In this document: positions 10,386 through 17,997 of the stretch, piece after piece
Numbering within the stretch: position 1 is the first letter of the stretch
Layout: each line of letters begins with the position of its first letter
DNA from: Flavipsychrobacter sp.
GTDB taxonomy: Bacteria > Bacteroidota > Bacteroidia > Chitinophagales > Chitinophagaceae
Direction: 5' to 3'
Assembly (NCBI GenBank): GCA_025963465.1
Contig: JAOQAP010000236.1
Coordinates: 1-32,688 of the forward strand
DNA length: 32,688 bases
Notes under the pieces: model-generated
The model's database searches: none
The model's input: only the letters and a program-made list of their open reading frames with translations
Told to the model about the DNA's origin: nothing
Made by a program: the position numbers and the translations under genes

Positions 10386-10568
10386 ATTACAAACATTAAA
10401 ATTGGATAAAATCAGGTTGCAAGTTAATTTAATTTGACCACCTAACAATTACATAAACAAAAAATTACTTTGATAAAACGTTGCGTTTAAGAGAATGACA
10501 TACTATTTATAACTGTTAGTTAAAAATCGCATCGCCAATTGAGTTGTTTCCCTGCAATGTTTACTTTT

Positions 10569-10913
10569 ATGAAAAAAACCATGGTAGACAATCATCTGAT
10601 CACAACAGCAAATTCTCTTGAAGGCTATCGCATCGTTCAGCAACTGGGAGTGATACGCGGCATTACAGTTCGCTCACGAAGCGTACTGGGCAATATAGCA
10701 GGAGGCGTACAATCCTTTTTTGGCGGCGAGCTATCCATATTCGTAGAATTGTGCGAAAAAGCACGCGAAAACGCCTACATACACATGATAGAACATGCTA
10801 ACGCGGCAGGAGCCAATGCCATCATTAATATGAGGTATGATGCAAACGAAGTAATGCAGGGCATTACAGAAGTGCTGGCCTATGGCACAGCCGTAGTAGT
10901 TGAAAAAATATAA
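10569..10913 (+). CDS. YbjQ/DUF74 family protein
   Basis: The product is about 114 aa from ATG 10569; ATG 10581 would give 110 aa. The track start at 10539 adds an unlikely N-terminus, and E. coli YbjQ is 107 aa. The pattern fits the YbjQ (UPF0145) fold: an early GYRIVQQLGVIRG strand, the G(G)VQSFFGG turn, a helix with ELCEKARENAYIHM, then A(A)GANAIINMRYDAN and a final GTAVVVEK strand. The family is a small cytoplasmic pentamer-forming protein sometimes called a putative heavy-metal-binding protein; its biochemical role is not established. It stands alone between the divergently oriented peptidase gene and a strong terminator. Confidence 0.88.
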   Translation: MKKTMVDNHLITTANSLEGYRIVQQLGVIRGITVRSRSVLGNIAGGVQSFFGGELSIFVELCEKARENAYIHMIEHANAAGANAIINMRYDANEVMQGITEVLAYGTAVVVEKI

Positions 10914-10940
10914 AACTGCAGAAATGAGTTTCAAAAAAGT

Positions 10941-10967
10941 AAATAGCCCCGTATTTCGGGGCTATTT
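10941..10967 (+). terminator. Rho-independent terminator after the YbjQ-like gene
   Basis: An 11-bp perfect stem, AAATAGCCCCG / CGGGGCTATTT, with a 5-nt loop TATTT is followed by TTTATATA. It lies 28 bp after the stop codon. Confidence 0.92.
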
Positions 10968-11274
10968 TTATATAGATGCCTTCATGTAAGTACCAAATAA
11001 CAGGCTATGTGCGGGACGAAAATCATGTAAAATAAAAAAGCCAGCCTGAGAACAGACCAGCCCCTATAAACCCTATCAAGATAAAATTACAAACTATCTT
11101 TTGAATTTTGAACATTTTTTTCAAATTTTTTATTGCTTTTGGTTAAAAATTACCGGGATTTAACTTTTGGTGGGACATGAATATGCAAAATTCGGGTGAA
11201 GGGCTACTCACGGCGGATTTTTGCGTTCAGTTTACGGCATTATTTTTTTGGCCTGTCGGGAAAAACGAAGAATT
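10968..11274. other. Intergenic stretch, mostly AT-rich, no gene seen
   Basis: No ORF with coding character is visible on either strand. The sequence includes a direct repeat of CCAGCC (near 11041-11065), A/T-rich blocks and a possible promoter near its 3' half (listed separately). The last ~100 bp form the untranslated leader if that promoter is used. Confidence 0.5.
11139..11169 (+). promoter_or_regulatory. Possible -33/-7 promoter for the DUF3606-like gene
   Basis: TTG (11139-11141) is followed after 20 bp by AACTTTTG (11162-11169), which matches TAnnTTTG except at its first base. The spacing suits a Bacteroidota housekeeping promoter and would give a leader of about 100 nt. The evidence is weak and no other support is visible. 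Confidence 0.28.
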
Positions 11275-11463
11275 ATGTCAGACGATAAAACAAAACGCGG
11301 TCCGCAGGACAGGAGCAGGATCAATTTGAATGAAGACTATGAAGTAGAATACTGGTCTTCAAAATTCGGGATAACACCTGATGAACTACGCAAAATAGTG
11401 GCAAAAGCAGGCCCTTCAGCAAGCGCTGTTGCAGCAGCATTGGGACACAAGGACAATGAATGA
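11275..11463 (+). CDS. DUF3606-like small protein
   Basis: The product is 62 aa from the internal ATG at 11275 (MSDDKTKRGPQDRSRINL...). The track start at 11221 adds an atypical N-terminus. The sequence has the DUF3606 character: basic start, then RINLNEDYEVEYW, KFGITPDELRKIV, and an Ala-rich GPSASAVAAALG end. The family is a small cytoplasmic protein of unknown function, common in Bacteroidota and Proteobacteria, often near stress genes. A hairpin shared with the convergent MscS gene follows its stop by 6 bp. Confidence 0.85.
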   Translation: MSDDKTKRGPQDRSRINLNEDYEVEYWSSKFGITPDELRKIVAKAGPSASAVAAALGHKDNE

Positions 11464-11469
11464 TGTGTA

Positions 11470-11508
11470 AGGAAAGGGCTGAAGTGTTAAGCACTTTAGT
11501 CCTTTCCT
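11470..11508. terminator. Shared convergent terminator hairpin overlapping the mscS-like stop codon
   Basis: The arms 11470-11486 and 11492-11508 pair over 17 bp with two G-T wobbles around a 5-nt loop (TTAAG). The hairpin serves the plus-strand DUF3606-like gene. Its right arm lies over the last codons and stop (11496-11498) of the minus-strand MscS gene, so both convergent genes appear to end in it. Confidence 0.75.
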
Positions 11509-12326
11509 ATTTCAATACCGGCACCCTGGAGTATGGCAAGCACCTTTTCATTGATGGCCATGCGCTGGTCCTCAAATCCATGTGCTTTTATCCAGAGGTT
11601 GCACACTATTGTATAGGTCTCTGCTTCAAATGCGGCTATCCCAATACGAAAGGCAGGATCTGCCTGCACTTCTGTGAAGCCTGCAAATGCTTTGCTGAGC
11701 AATTCCTTTATCTTTTTGAAGTCTTGCTTGTACGTAAAATCCAGTTTTATATCTACCCGCCTGGAGCCATTGAGCGTTATATTGATGATGACCTCATTGG
11801 ATAGCTTACTATTGGGCATGATGACCGTACGATTATCGAACGTGGTGACAACGGTGTAAAATATTTGTATTGACGTGACCGTACCTTCCAGGCTTTGCGC
11901 TATAATGTTATCACCTGTCTTGAAAGGTTTTAGTAAAAGAATAAGCACACCGCTTGCAAAATTCTGTAACGTGCCTGACAATGCAAGGCCCACGGCAGCG
12001 CCAAATGCTGCTATTACGGCCGCAAACAGGGTAAGTTTGATACCCAGTATCTCCATGACCAGAAAAATAAGCGCCACGTGAAGTGCTGTGAATACCACGC
12101 TTTCTATAAAAGGACGCAGCGAAGAATGAACATTTTTCTGCCCCATGCGTCTTGTTACCTTCTTCCGGATAATACGGATGATCCATAAACCAAAAAAGAG
12201 CATAAAAGCAGACAAGACGATCCTCGGGCCTACAGTGAACAGCCAGTCGAATATCCTGTCATATGCTCTTTTTATCTCCTCGTTAGCAAGGACAGTTAAT
12301 AAGATATTGGCTCGTAACATTGGCAT
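11496..12326 (-). CDS. MscS-family small-conductance mechanosensitive channel
   Basis: The product is 276 aa, close to E. coli MscS (286 aa). Three membrane segments are visible: about residues 27-52, 75-100, and the pore-lining TM3 with FAAVIAAFGAAVGLALSG and a Gly/Ala pattern followed by LQNFASGVLILLLKPFKTGD. A beta domain with VIMPNSKLSNEVIINIT and an alpha/beta C-terminal domain follow. The family releases solutes upon hypo-osmotic shock in the inner membrane. It is probably a single-gene unit: 60 bp separate it from the upstream TSUP gene on the same strand and no clear terminator lies between them. Confidence 0.95.
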   Translation of the reverse strand: MPMLRANILLTVLANEEIKRAYDRIFDWLFTVGPRIVLSAFMLFFGLWIIRIIRKKVTRRMGQKNVHSSLRPFIESVVFTALHVALIFLVMEILGIKLTLFAAVIAAFGAAVGLALSGTLQNFASGVLILLLKPFKTGDNIIAQSLEGTVTSIQIFYTVVTTFDNRTVIMPNSKLSNEVIINITLNGSRRVDIKLDFTYKQDFKKIKELLSKAFAGFTEVQADPAFRIGIAAFEAETYTIVCNLWIKAHGFEDQRMAINEKVLAILQGAGIEIGKD

Positions 12327-12386
12327 GATGTAATAGTCTGTAATGGTTACGATTACAAAAGTTATGCCTTCAAGTGCGCCTAAGCA

Positions 12387-13115
12387 TCATCCCCATATGT
12401 ATTGCGTAGTTTGCACAACCGAGGTGACAACTATTACGATCAGCACAATATACCTGAAGACCTTCTCTGACGTATATTTCAAAATCACTTTACCCAGGTA
12501 GCTGCCAATAATACTTATGCCAATTAAGAAAGGAATGAGGACGACCAGGCTCTTTGGGAAATAATCGTTAGCAACATATACTACACTCCTGCTTACATCT
12601 ACCCCAAGATCTATAATTGCCGATGTCGCAATAAAAACATCTTTAGGCAGGTTGAATGCGGCGATAGTGATACCCCTGACAGCGCCACCTGTACCAACAA
12701 GCCCGGCTAAAAGCCCTGAAATACTTCCACCAGCTATTAAATTAAAATTTGTCTGCTTTAGCTTTTTATTGATGTTCACTATTAAATACACACTAAGCAC
12801 GACGAGTGCAAAATTCATTAACAGCTCCATTTTCTGAACCTGGATCTTTGTAGTGATCAATGCGCCAATCAAGACAAACAGTATAGCAGGTATCCCAAGC
12901 TTCAAGGCTATATCTTTATTAATACCTTTATTGAACAGCACTATTTTCGAAATATTGCTGAACACATGAAACACAGCGGTTACACCAAGCACTGTTTTAA
13001 AGTCAAAAAACACAGAAGCTAGTGGTACAAATAAAATAGAGGAGCCGAACCCGGACACTGTCCCGATAATTTCTGATAATAAAGCCAGCAATAAGAAAAT
13101 CGTATATTTTTCCAT
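12387..13115 (-). CDS. TSUP (TauE/SafE) family membrane permease
   Basis: The product is 242 aa and very hydrophobic, with about seven or eight membrane segments. The twofold TSUP repeat is visible in SEIIGTVSGFGSSILFVPL near the start and GGSISGLLAGLVGTGGAVRG in the middle. Family members export or import sulfite, sulfonates and other organosulfur anions; the substrate cannot be read from the sequence. The gene follows the MBL/beta-CASP gene on the same strand after 67 bp, without a recognisable terminator or Fnr-like site, so it may be the third gene of that operon. A sulfur anion transporter would suit the persulfide enzymes across the divergent promoter, but this is inference. Confidence 0.88.
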   Translation of the reverse strand: MEKYTIFLLLALLSEIIGTVSGFGSSILFVPLASVFFDFKTVLGVTAVFHVFSNISKIVLFNKGINKDIALKLGIPAILFVLIGALITTKIQVQKMELLMNFALVVLSVYLIVNINKKLKQTNFNLIAGGSISGLLAGLVGTGGAVRGITIAAFNLPKDVFIATSAIIDLGVDVSRSVVYVANDYFPKSLVVLIPFLIGISIIGSYLGKVILKYTSEKVFRYIVLIVIVVTSVVQTTQYIWG

Positions 13116-13182
13116 CTACATAGTGGCAATAAGCCATGCGTTGCTCCCATGACTGTGAGCTATTCAAATACTATCACATCAT

Positions 13183-14592
13183 TTAAGCTCCGCCAAGCCC
13201 CACCTCTTCATGCAGTGAAGGAATCACTACATCCTGAAAGCCCTTTCGCAATAAGCGCTCGCGAAAGTTGACCTGTACATCATTTTCCCCATGTACTAAA
13301 AATAATTTCTTTACCATCTCCGGATCCTGGCAGGCCAGCCACTGACACATATCTTCATAGTCGCCGTGCGCGCTAAGGCTGCTAATTTCGGCGAGGGAGG
13401 CTTTAACGTCAAATCTCTTACCAAAAATACCTACATCACCATTATTATGCTTTAACCGTGCACCCAGAGATAATGGCTCACAGTACCCGGTAAGCAAAAT
13501 AGTATTCTTGGCATCTCCGATATTATTAGCTATATGGTGCTTCACCCTACCTGCTTCAGCCATACCAGATGCTGAAATAATAACGCATGGTTCTTCAATG
13601 TCGTTTAACGCAATAGAGTCTTTCACATCATTGATATACTTCAGTCCTTTAAAGGAAAAAACATCATGATCAGTTCTCAACAATTGCTGTACCTGTTTAT
13701 TAAAACAGTCAGGATACTTTTTAATAGTATCTGTGATTTTTATTGATAACGGACTGTCGACATAATAATTCAGCGGAGGAAGCCTGTTCTGCACCTCCAG
13801 CATATTCAACATATACAGTATCTCCTGGGTGCGGCCAAGACTGAATGCCGGCATAATAAGCTTACCCTTATTCTTCAGGCATGTTTGCACAATATGATTA
13901 AACATATCAGTGGATGCAGTCCTTTGCAGATCGTGCAGTTTATCGCCGTAAGTTGATTCCATGATGATATAATCAGCCTGGGGAAATGTATCCGGGGAGC
14001 GAAGCAGCATATCGCGATACCTGCCTATATCCCCGCTGAATGTGATACGTGTTTCCTTGCCACCTTCTCTTACTACAAGATTTACCGCAGCACTGCCGAG
14101 AATATGACCGCAATCTGTGAATAAGAGTTGAATGTCATTGTCAATTTTGTAATGCTCACCATATGGTATTGCTTCAAACAAAGGGAAAACATTCAGCGCA
14201 TCTTCTTCGGTATACAGTATCTCAACGGCTTCCCTGCCCTGCTTTTTTCTCTGCTTGTTGATGTACCGCACGTCCGCTTCCTGTATATGCGCAGAATCGA
14301 TCAGTAACAGCTTCGCGAGGCTGATAGTAGCCGGAGTACAATATATTTTTCCTTTATAACCATCTTTCACCAGTTTGGGCAGCAAGCCTATATGGTCGAT
14401 ATGTGCATGTGATATGATCACGTGATCTATTTCTGAAGGCTCAAAACCCCAGGTACTGTTCAGCGTAAGTGTTTCTTTGCCCAACCCCTGGAACATACCA
14501 CAGTCAAGGAGCACTTTTTTGTTTGGGTTTATGTGCAGGAGGTGCTTAGAGCCTGTTACTGTTCTGGCAGCGCCATGGAATGTTATTTTCAT
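13183..14592 (-). CDS. MBL-fold beta-CASP exoribonuclease-like protein (YSH1/RNA-specificity domain type)
   Basis: The product is 469 aa. Metallo-beta-lactamase motifs are visible: the LLDCGMFQG start, HAHIDHIG (motif 2), the GHILGSAAV histidine (motif 3) and FSGDIGR (motif 4). The beta-CASP insertion shows MESTYGD, PAFSLGRTQEILY, ISASGMAEAGRVKHH, then the RMMBL part with SAHGDYEDM and LVHGEND. Relatives process RNA ends, but many bacterial members have no proven substrate. Its ATG overlaps the TGA of the upstream CPBP gene by 4 nt (ATGA), so the pair is translationally coupled. Both are transcribed from the divergent Fnr-type promoter near 15446. Confidence 0.92.
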   Translation of the reverse strand: MKITFHGAARTVTGSKHLLHINPNKKVLLDCGMFQGLGKETLTLNSTWGFEPSEIDHVIISHAHIDHIGLLPKLVKDGYKGKIYCTPATISLAKLLLIDSAHIQEADVRYINKQRKKQGREAVEILYTEEDALNVFPLFEAIPYGEHYKIDNDIQLLFTDCGHILGSAAVNLVVREGGKETRITFSGDIGRYRDMLLRSPDTFPQADYIIMESTYGDKLHDLQRTASTDMFNHIVQTCLKNKGKLIMPAFSLGRTQEILYMLNMLEVQNRLPPLNYYVDSPLSIKITDTIKKYPDCFNKQVQQLLRTDHDVFSFKGLKYINDVKDSIALNDIEEPCVIISASGMAEAGRVKHHIANNIGDAKNTILLTGYCEPLSLGARLKHNNGDVGIFGKRFDVKASLAEISSLSAHGDYEDMCQWLACQDPEMVKKLFLVHGENDVQVNFRERLLRKGFQDVVIPSLHEEVGLGGA

Positions 14593-15407
14593 AATTGAGA
14601 TTGAATTTTGTTACTGAATGATAATTTTTGCGGGCCAAAAATAAAAATGACGGATATGCCCACTATAGTGATCAGCATGCCCATAATAGATACAATATGT
14701 TTATCAGCGGCAGGTGAAGTAAATGCGACATCTATCGTGGCGTGAAAAATAGCACATAGGAGAATGCTTCCTTTACTGGAATTAAATAACCAAGTCAGCA
14801 ATATTGAGCCTGTTAACAGGCTCAATATCCAGCCTGCAATATCTGCAGCACCCATATTGACATATCCCGGCCGATACAAGAATAACGGCAGATGCCAGCC
14901 AGCCCATATCAGGGTTAAAATAACCGATGCTTTAAGCGCATTAAATTTATCCTGCAATATGGGCAGGGCAAGTCCCCGCCAGCCAGTTTCCTCGCCTATA
15001 CCAAAAGTAACTATGTTATAAAAAATAACAGTTGCGATAGCCCATTGAGGGAACTCAGTGCTTTTACCCAACGGAGACAGGTTAACGTTTATACCAAAAT
15101 ACAAGTTACTGATCAACGAACTGATAATGTATAGTACAAAAGGACTTAATAAGCTTAGTAAGAAAAGGAAGATATTGCCCCAGTTCATTATTTTCTTTAA
15201 CAAACCGGCAAATTCTTTTTTACTGAAAATTAACGTAGTAACAAACGAGGCCAACATTGGGCCATAAGCCCCCAGAGCATGATTAAACGGAAGCTTTGGC
15301 AGAGCAGGCAATTCTATTGCCGGACCATACATAGGCAACCAAATAAGCCATGAGATGGCATAAGACAGGACAATGAATAAAGTTAATCGCTGAATACCCG
15401 GTTGCAT
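14589..15407 (-). CDS. CPBP-family intramembrane metalloprotease
   Basis: The product is 272 aa with about seven or eight membrane segments. CPBP (Abi/Rce1-like) motifs are present: EETGWRGLALP (motif 1, the paired glutamates), WAGWHLPLFL (motif 2 histidine) and CAIFHATIDV (motif 3 histidine). Family members cleave membrane-associated peptides or have unknown targets. It is the first gene of the minus-strand operon, with its stop overlapping the start of the MBL/beta-CASP gene. Its predicted transcription start near 15434 leaves a leader of about 27 nt. The role of a CPBP protease within the regulon is not evident from sequence. Confidence 0.92.
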   Translation of the reverse strand: MQPGIQRLTLFIVLSYAISWLIWLPMYGPAIELPALPKLPFNHALGAYGPMLASFVTTLIFSKKEFAGLLKKIMNWGNIFLFLLSLLSPFVLYIISSLISNLYFGINVNLSPLGKSTEFPQWAIATVIFYNIVTFGIGEETGWRGLALPILQDKFNALKASVILTLIWAGWHLPLFLYRPGYVNMGAADIAGWILSLLTGSILLTWLFNSSKGSILLCAIFHATIDVAFTSPAADKHIVSIMGMLITIVGISVIFIFGPQKLSFSNKIQSQL

Positions 15408-15438
15408 AGCTGATTCTGAAGATGATCAATTATCTGTT

Positions 15439-15534
15439 CAAAGGTAGCCGGGGCCGGATTAAGCATTCCTGATTTGTATCATGCCACAGAATGACCTACG
15501 TCCTTTTTTACCTGTGCCTTATGCCGTCAATTTG
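15439..15534. promoter_or_regulatory. Divergent promoter pair sharing two Fnr-like palindromes
   Basis: Site A TGATTTGTATCA (15470-15481) and site B TGACCTACGTCC (15492-15503, one mismatch to TGAY-N4-RTCA) have centres 22 bp apart. On the plus strand, TCAATTTG (15527-15534) is a -7 box with one mismatch, 29.5 bp after the centre of B. On the minus strand, TACCTTTG (15446-15439) is a perfect -7 box, 29.5 bp after the centre of A. The two sites thus exchange proximal and distal roles for the two directions. The predicted starts are near 15539 (plus) and 15434 (minus). Confidence 0.82.
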
Positions 15535-15563
15535 CAGGAGATAACTACAAAAACGCCAGTATT

Positions 15564-16952
15564 ATGTACATCAAGCAACTTTATACCAATTGCCTGGCTC
15601 ATGCGGCCTATTATATAGAATCAGGAAAAGAAGTGGCTATCATAGATCCACTTAGAAACCCCGAGCCATACATGGCCTTGGCACACGAGAGAGGGGCAAC
15701 AATAAAATACGTGATGGAAACACATTTTCACGCTGACTTCGTATCGGGCCATATTGACCTCTCTAATAAAACAGGCGCAACAATAGTTTTCGGTCCTGAT
15801 GCAGCACCGGGCTATAAAGCTTATATAGCAACAGACGGTGAGCAATTGCCGTTAGGTAATGCGCACATCAAAGTAATACACACGCCGGGACATACCATAG
15901 AGTCAGCATGCTATTTACTGCTCGATGAAGCCGGCAAACCCAACTCTGTATTTACAGGAGATACCCTGTTCATAGGAGATGTGGGACGGCCTGACCTGCT
16001 GAGCGGCAATCTAAAAAAAGAAGAATTAGCGGCTATCATGTTCGAGTCGCTCAAAAAAATAAAAATGCTGCCAGACGAAATCACGGTGTACCCGGGACAC
16101 GGCGCCGGATCGGCCTGCGGAAAAAACATAGGCCCTGAATCACAATCGACCATAGGCCACGAGAAGCAATTTAACTATGCCCTTAAACTTAATGACAAAG
16201 ATTCATTTATCACAGCCATTACTACCGGTCAACCAATAATACCCGGTTACTTCTTTAGCGATGCGGCAATGAATAAATCCGGATATACCGGGTATGATGA
16301 AGTATTGCAAAAAAGCATGCAAGGTCTGTCAATAGATCAGTTCAAAGACATGCAGGCGAACGGAGCCACGGTATTAGATACACGGGATGCCCAGAGTTTT
16401 GCTGCTGCATTTGTTCCCGGGGCAATCAACGTAGGGCTAAGCGGCGATTTCGCAACATGGGTAGGTATATTTATTGCGCCTGACGCACAAATATTGCTGG
16501 TAACAGAACCGGGGAAAGAAGAAGAAGCTATAGAGCGTCTTGCGCGTATCGGCTATGACCATGTATCCGGCTACTTGCAGGGCGGAATGCATAGCTGGTT
16601 CACAAACAACCAAGGATATGAAAACATTCCAACGTTCGAAAGCCACACCATACAAGATGTAATAGAAGAAGGCTCATACAATCTGCTGGATGTGAGGAAC
16701 AGGAAAGAGGTGGCAAAAGACCGCATCACCGGATCCTTTCATATTCCTTTAAATGAGCTCATCACAAAATATACCAATATTGAAAAGAACAGTCGTTTGC
16801 TGATCTATTGTGCAGGTGGTTATCGCTCTATGATCGCTGCTTCGTTTTTACGATCAAAAGGATTCCATTTTGTGGCGAGTGTGGAAGGCGGAATAAACAA
16901 GGTAAGGAATAAGCGCCCCGAGATGATAGAAGCAGGCATGGAAACGGAATGA
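15564..16952 (+). CDS. MBL-fold hydrolase fused to two rhodanese domains (persulfide dioxygenase-like)
   Basis: The product is 462 aa. The MBL part (1-240) has METHFHADFVSGH, HTPGHTIESACYLL and FTGDTLFIGDVGRPDLL, which resemble the ETHE1 persulfide dioxygenase branch. Rhodanese 1 (about 265-350) lacks the catalytic Cys: the loop reads LLVTEPGKEEE. Rhodanese 2 (about 365-450) has CAGGYRS and is probably active. Family members oxidise glutathione or protein persulfides using oxygen and an iron centre and pass sulfane sulfur between domains; which substrate applies here is inference. It is transcribed from the divergent Fnr-type promoter, and a single rhodanese gene follows after 21 bp, so both probably form one operon. 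Confidence 0.92.
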   Translation: MYIKQLYTNCLAHAAYYIESGKEVAIIDPLRNPEPYMALAHERGATIKYVMETHFHADFVSGHIDLSNKTGATIVFGPDAAPGYKAYIATDGEQLPLGNAHIKVIHTPGHTIESACYLLLDEAGKPNSVFTGDTLFIGDVGRPDLLSGNLKKEELAAIMFESLKKIKMLPDEITVYPGHGAGSACGKNIGPESQSTIGHEKQFNYALKLNDKDSFITAITTGQPIIPGYFFSDAAMNKSGYTGYDEVLQKSMQGLSIDQFKDMQANGATVLDTRDAQSFAAAFVPGAINVGLSGDFATWVGIFIAPDAQILLVTEPGKEEEAIERLARIGYDHVSGYLQGGMHSWFTNNQGYENIPTFESHTIQDVIEEGSYNLLDVRNRKEVAKDRITGSFHIPLNELITKYTNIEKNSRLLIYCAGGYRSMIAASFLRSKGFHFVASVEGGINKVRNKRPEMIEAGMETE

Positions 16953-16973
16953 TAAACAACCAAATGATATGAA

Positions 16974-17291
16974 ATGATCAGAAAAATAAAAAAACTCCTG
17001 GGAATAGCGCCTAAAGCAGATCTGAAGAAAATTATACAAAACGGAGCAATTGTAGTTGATGTCAGATCTCCTGGTGAATATGCCAGCGGGCATATAAAGG
17101 GTTCCCTGAATATCCCGGTGAGCCTGATTCCGGATCAAATGCACCAGCTAAAAAAGGATAAGGCAATTATTACCTGTTGCGCATCCGGTATAAGGAGCAA
17201 CACGGCAAGAACAATGCTCTTGTCAAACGGATTTACAGAAGTGTACAACGCCGGAAAGTGGAACAGATTATTGAAATATACTGATATATAA
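16974..17291 (+). CDS. Single-domain rhodanese (sulfurtransferase)
   Basis: The product is 105 aa with the rhodanese fold: VVDVRSPGEYASGHI (residues ~24-38), GSLNIPVSLIP, and the active-site loop CCASGIRSNTA with the catalytic Cys. It is cytoplasmic since no signal peptide is visible. It follows the MBL-rhodanese fusion gene by 21 bp and probably shares its promoter. The next gene has its own Fnr-like promoter, and no clear terminator is visible in the 151-bp gap. Confidence 0.93.
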   Translation: MIRKIKKLLGIAPKADLKKIIQNGAIVVDVRSPGEYASGHIKGSLNIPVSLIPDQMHQLKKDKAIITCCASGIRSNTARTMLLSNGFTEVYNAGKWNRLLKYTDI

Positions 17292-17363
17292 AAATATTGC
17301 AAAACTGAATTCAGAACAGGAACACACAAATATCTGAAAACAAGCGGACGCAATCTCATAAAG

Positions 17364-17428
17364 TGGATAAAGTAAATGCATGTACTGATTTAAATCATTT
17401 TTCTGCTTACTGCAGCAACATACCTTCG
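17364..17428 (+). promoter_or_regulatory. Fnr-like promoter of the RIC-like/ccoI unit
   Basis: A perfect palindrome TGATTTAAATCA (17386-17397) has its centre 29.5 bp before TACCTTCG (17421-17428), a -7 box with one mismatch. A degraded copy TGGATAAAGTAA (17364-17375) lies 22 bp upstream, the weakest of the distal sites. The predicted start near 17433 leaves only about 10 nt before the ATG at 17443. Confidence 0.7.
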
Positions 17429-17442
17429 AAAAAAATACCAAA

Positions 17443-17997
17443 ATGGTCACAAAAGCATACGAAGAATATAGGAATATAGCATTGAAGCCTATTATAGAGA
17501 AACTTCAATCGGAGCATTATGACTCCATTGCAATGCTGTGCACAACATTGAAGAAGCAGTGCAATAAAATGCGTGAACTGGAAAAATCGGAATCGCCGCT
17601 TCAATATGTAGTATTATGCGAAAATGTGATCGCAGAAGTGGAACAGCATGTGACCAACAGAAGGTCTGTATACATTCCGTATGTCCACACGTTATCAGAT
17701 AAGGTAAAAGACAACCATAATTGCAGCAATTGTACCGGCACGTGTAAAATAAACCACGATATGCATATCATGGACCTGAATGCAACTAATGATACAATGG
17801 CAAAAGTGCTACACCGTCTACAAATGGCTACTTTACCACTTTACTCAGATACGCTGTACCCAGATGAATACAGGGTACTCCGTTCGGGAATGACCTTACT
17901 GGAAACAAGCCTCACTGAGCTATTCTTCCTGGAAAATAACTACCTGATACCAAAAATAGCAGAAGCACAAAAAAATATAAATGCCGGCAACAATTGA
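17443..17997 (+). CDS. Hemerythrin/RIC-like protein with degenerate metal site (inferred), Cys/His-rich
   Basis: The product is 184 aa and mostly helical, with no signal peptide. The C-terminal LFFLENNYLIPKI closely matches the end of RIC/YtfE-type iron-sulfur repair proteins (pattern H-x-LEN-N-x-LFP), except that the usual His is Phe. A central CSNCTGTCKINHDMHIMD segment is rich in Cys and His, and QHVTNRRSVYIPYVH holds further His residues. If related to RIC, it could handle iron or NO/oxidative damage, but loss of canonical His residues means this is uncertain. The gene ends 17 nt inside ccoI, so the two are probably co-translated. The Fnr-type promoter and this pairing suggest a cbb3-linked role. 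Confidence is high for the gene and low to moderate for the function. Confidence 0.6.
   Translation: MVTKAYEEYRNIALKPIIEKLQSEHYDSIAMLCTTLKKQCNKMRELEKSESPLQYVVLCENVIAEVEQHVTNRRSVYIPYVHTLSDKVKDNHNCSNCTGTCKINHDMHIMDLNATNDTMAKVLHRLQMATLPLYSDTLYPDEYRVLRSGMTLLETSLTELFFLENNYLIPKIAEAQKNINAGNN

Noticed and set aside
10386-10448. The upstream start of the 1757-aa ORF
   Set aside because: The 21 extra residues precede a standard signal peptide at the internal ATG 10385, and the stretch looks like untranslated leader.
11040-11066. Direct repeat of CCAGCC as a regulatory site or terminator
   Set aside because: The copies are direct, not inverted, and short; no hairpin forms and nothing else supports a role.
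13116-13182. Fnr-like promoter for the TSUP gene
   Set aside because: TGACTGTGAGCT near 13150 does not form the palindrome and no -7 box lies at the 29.5-bp distance.
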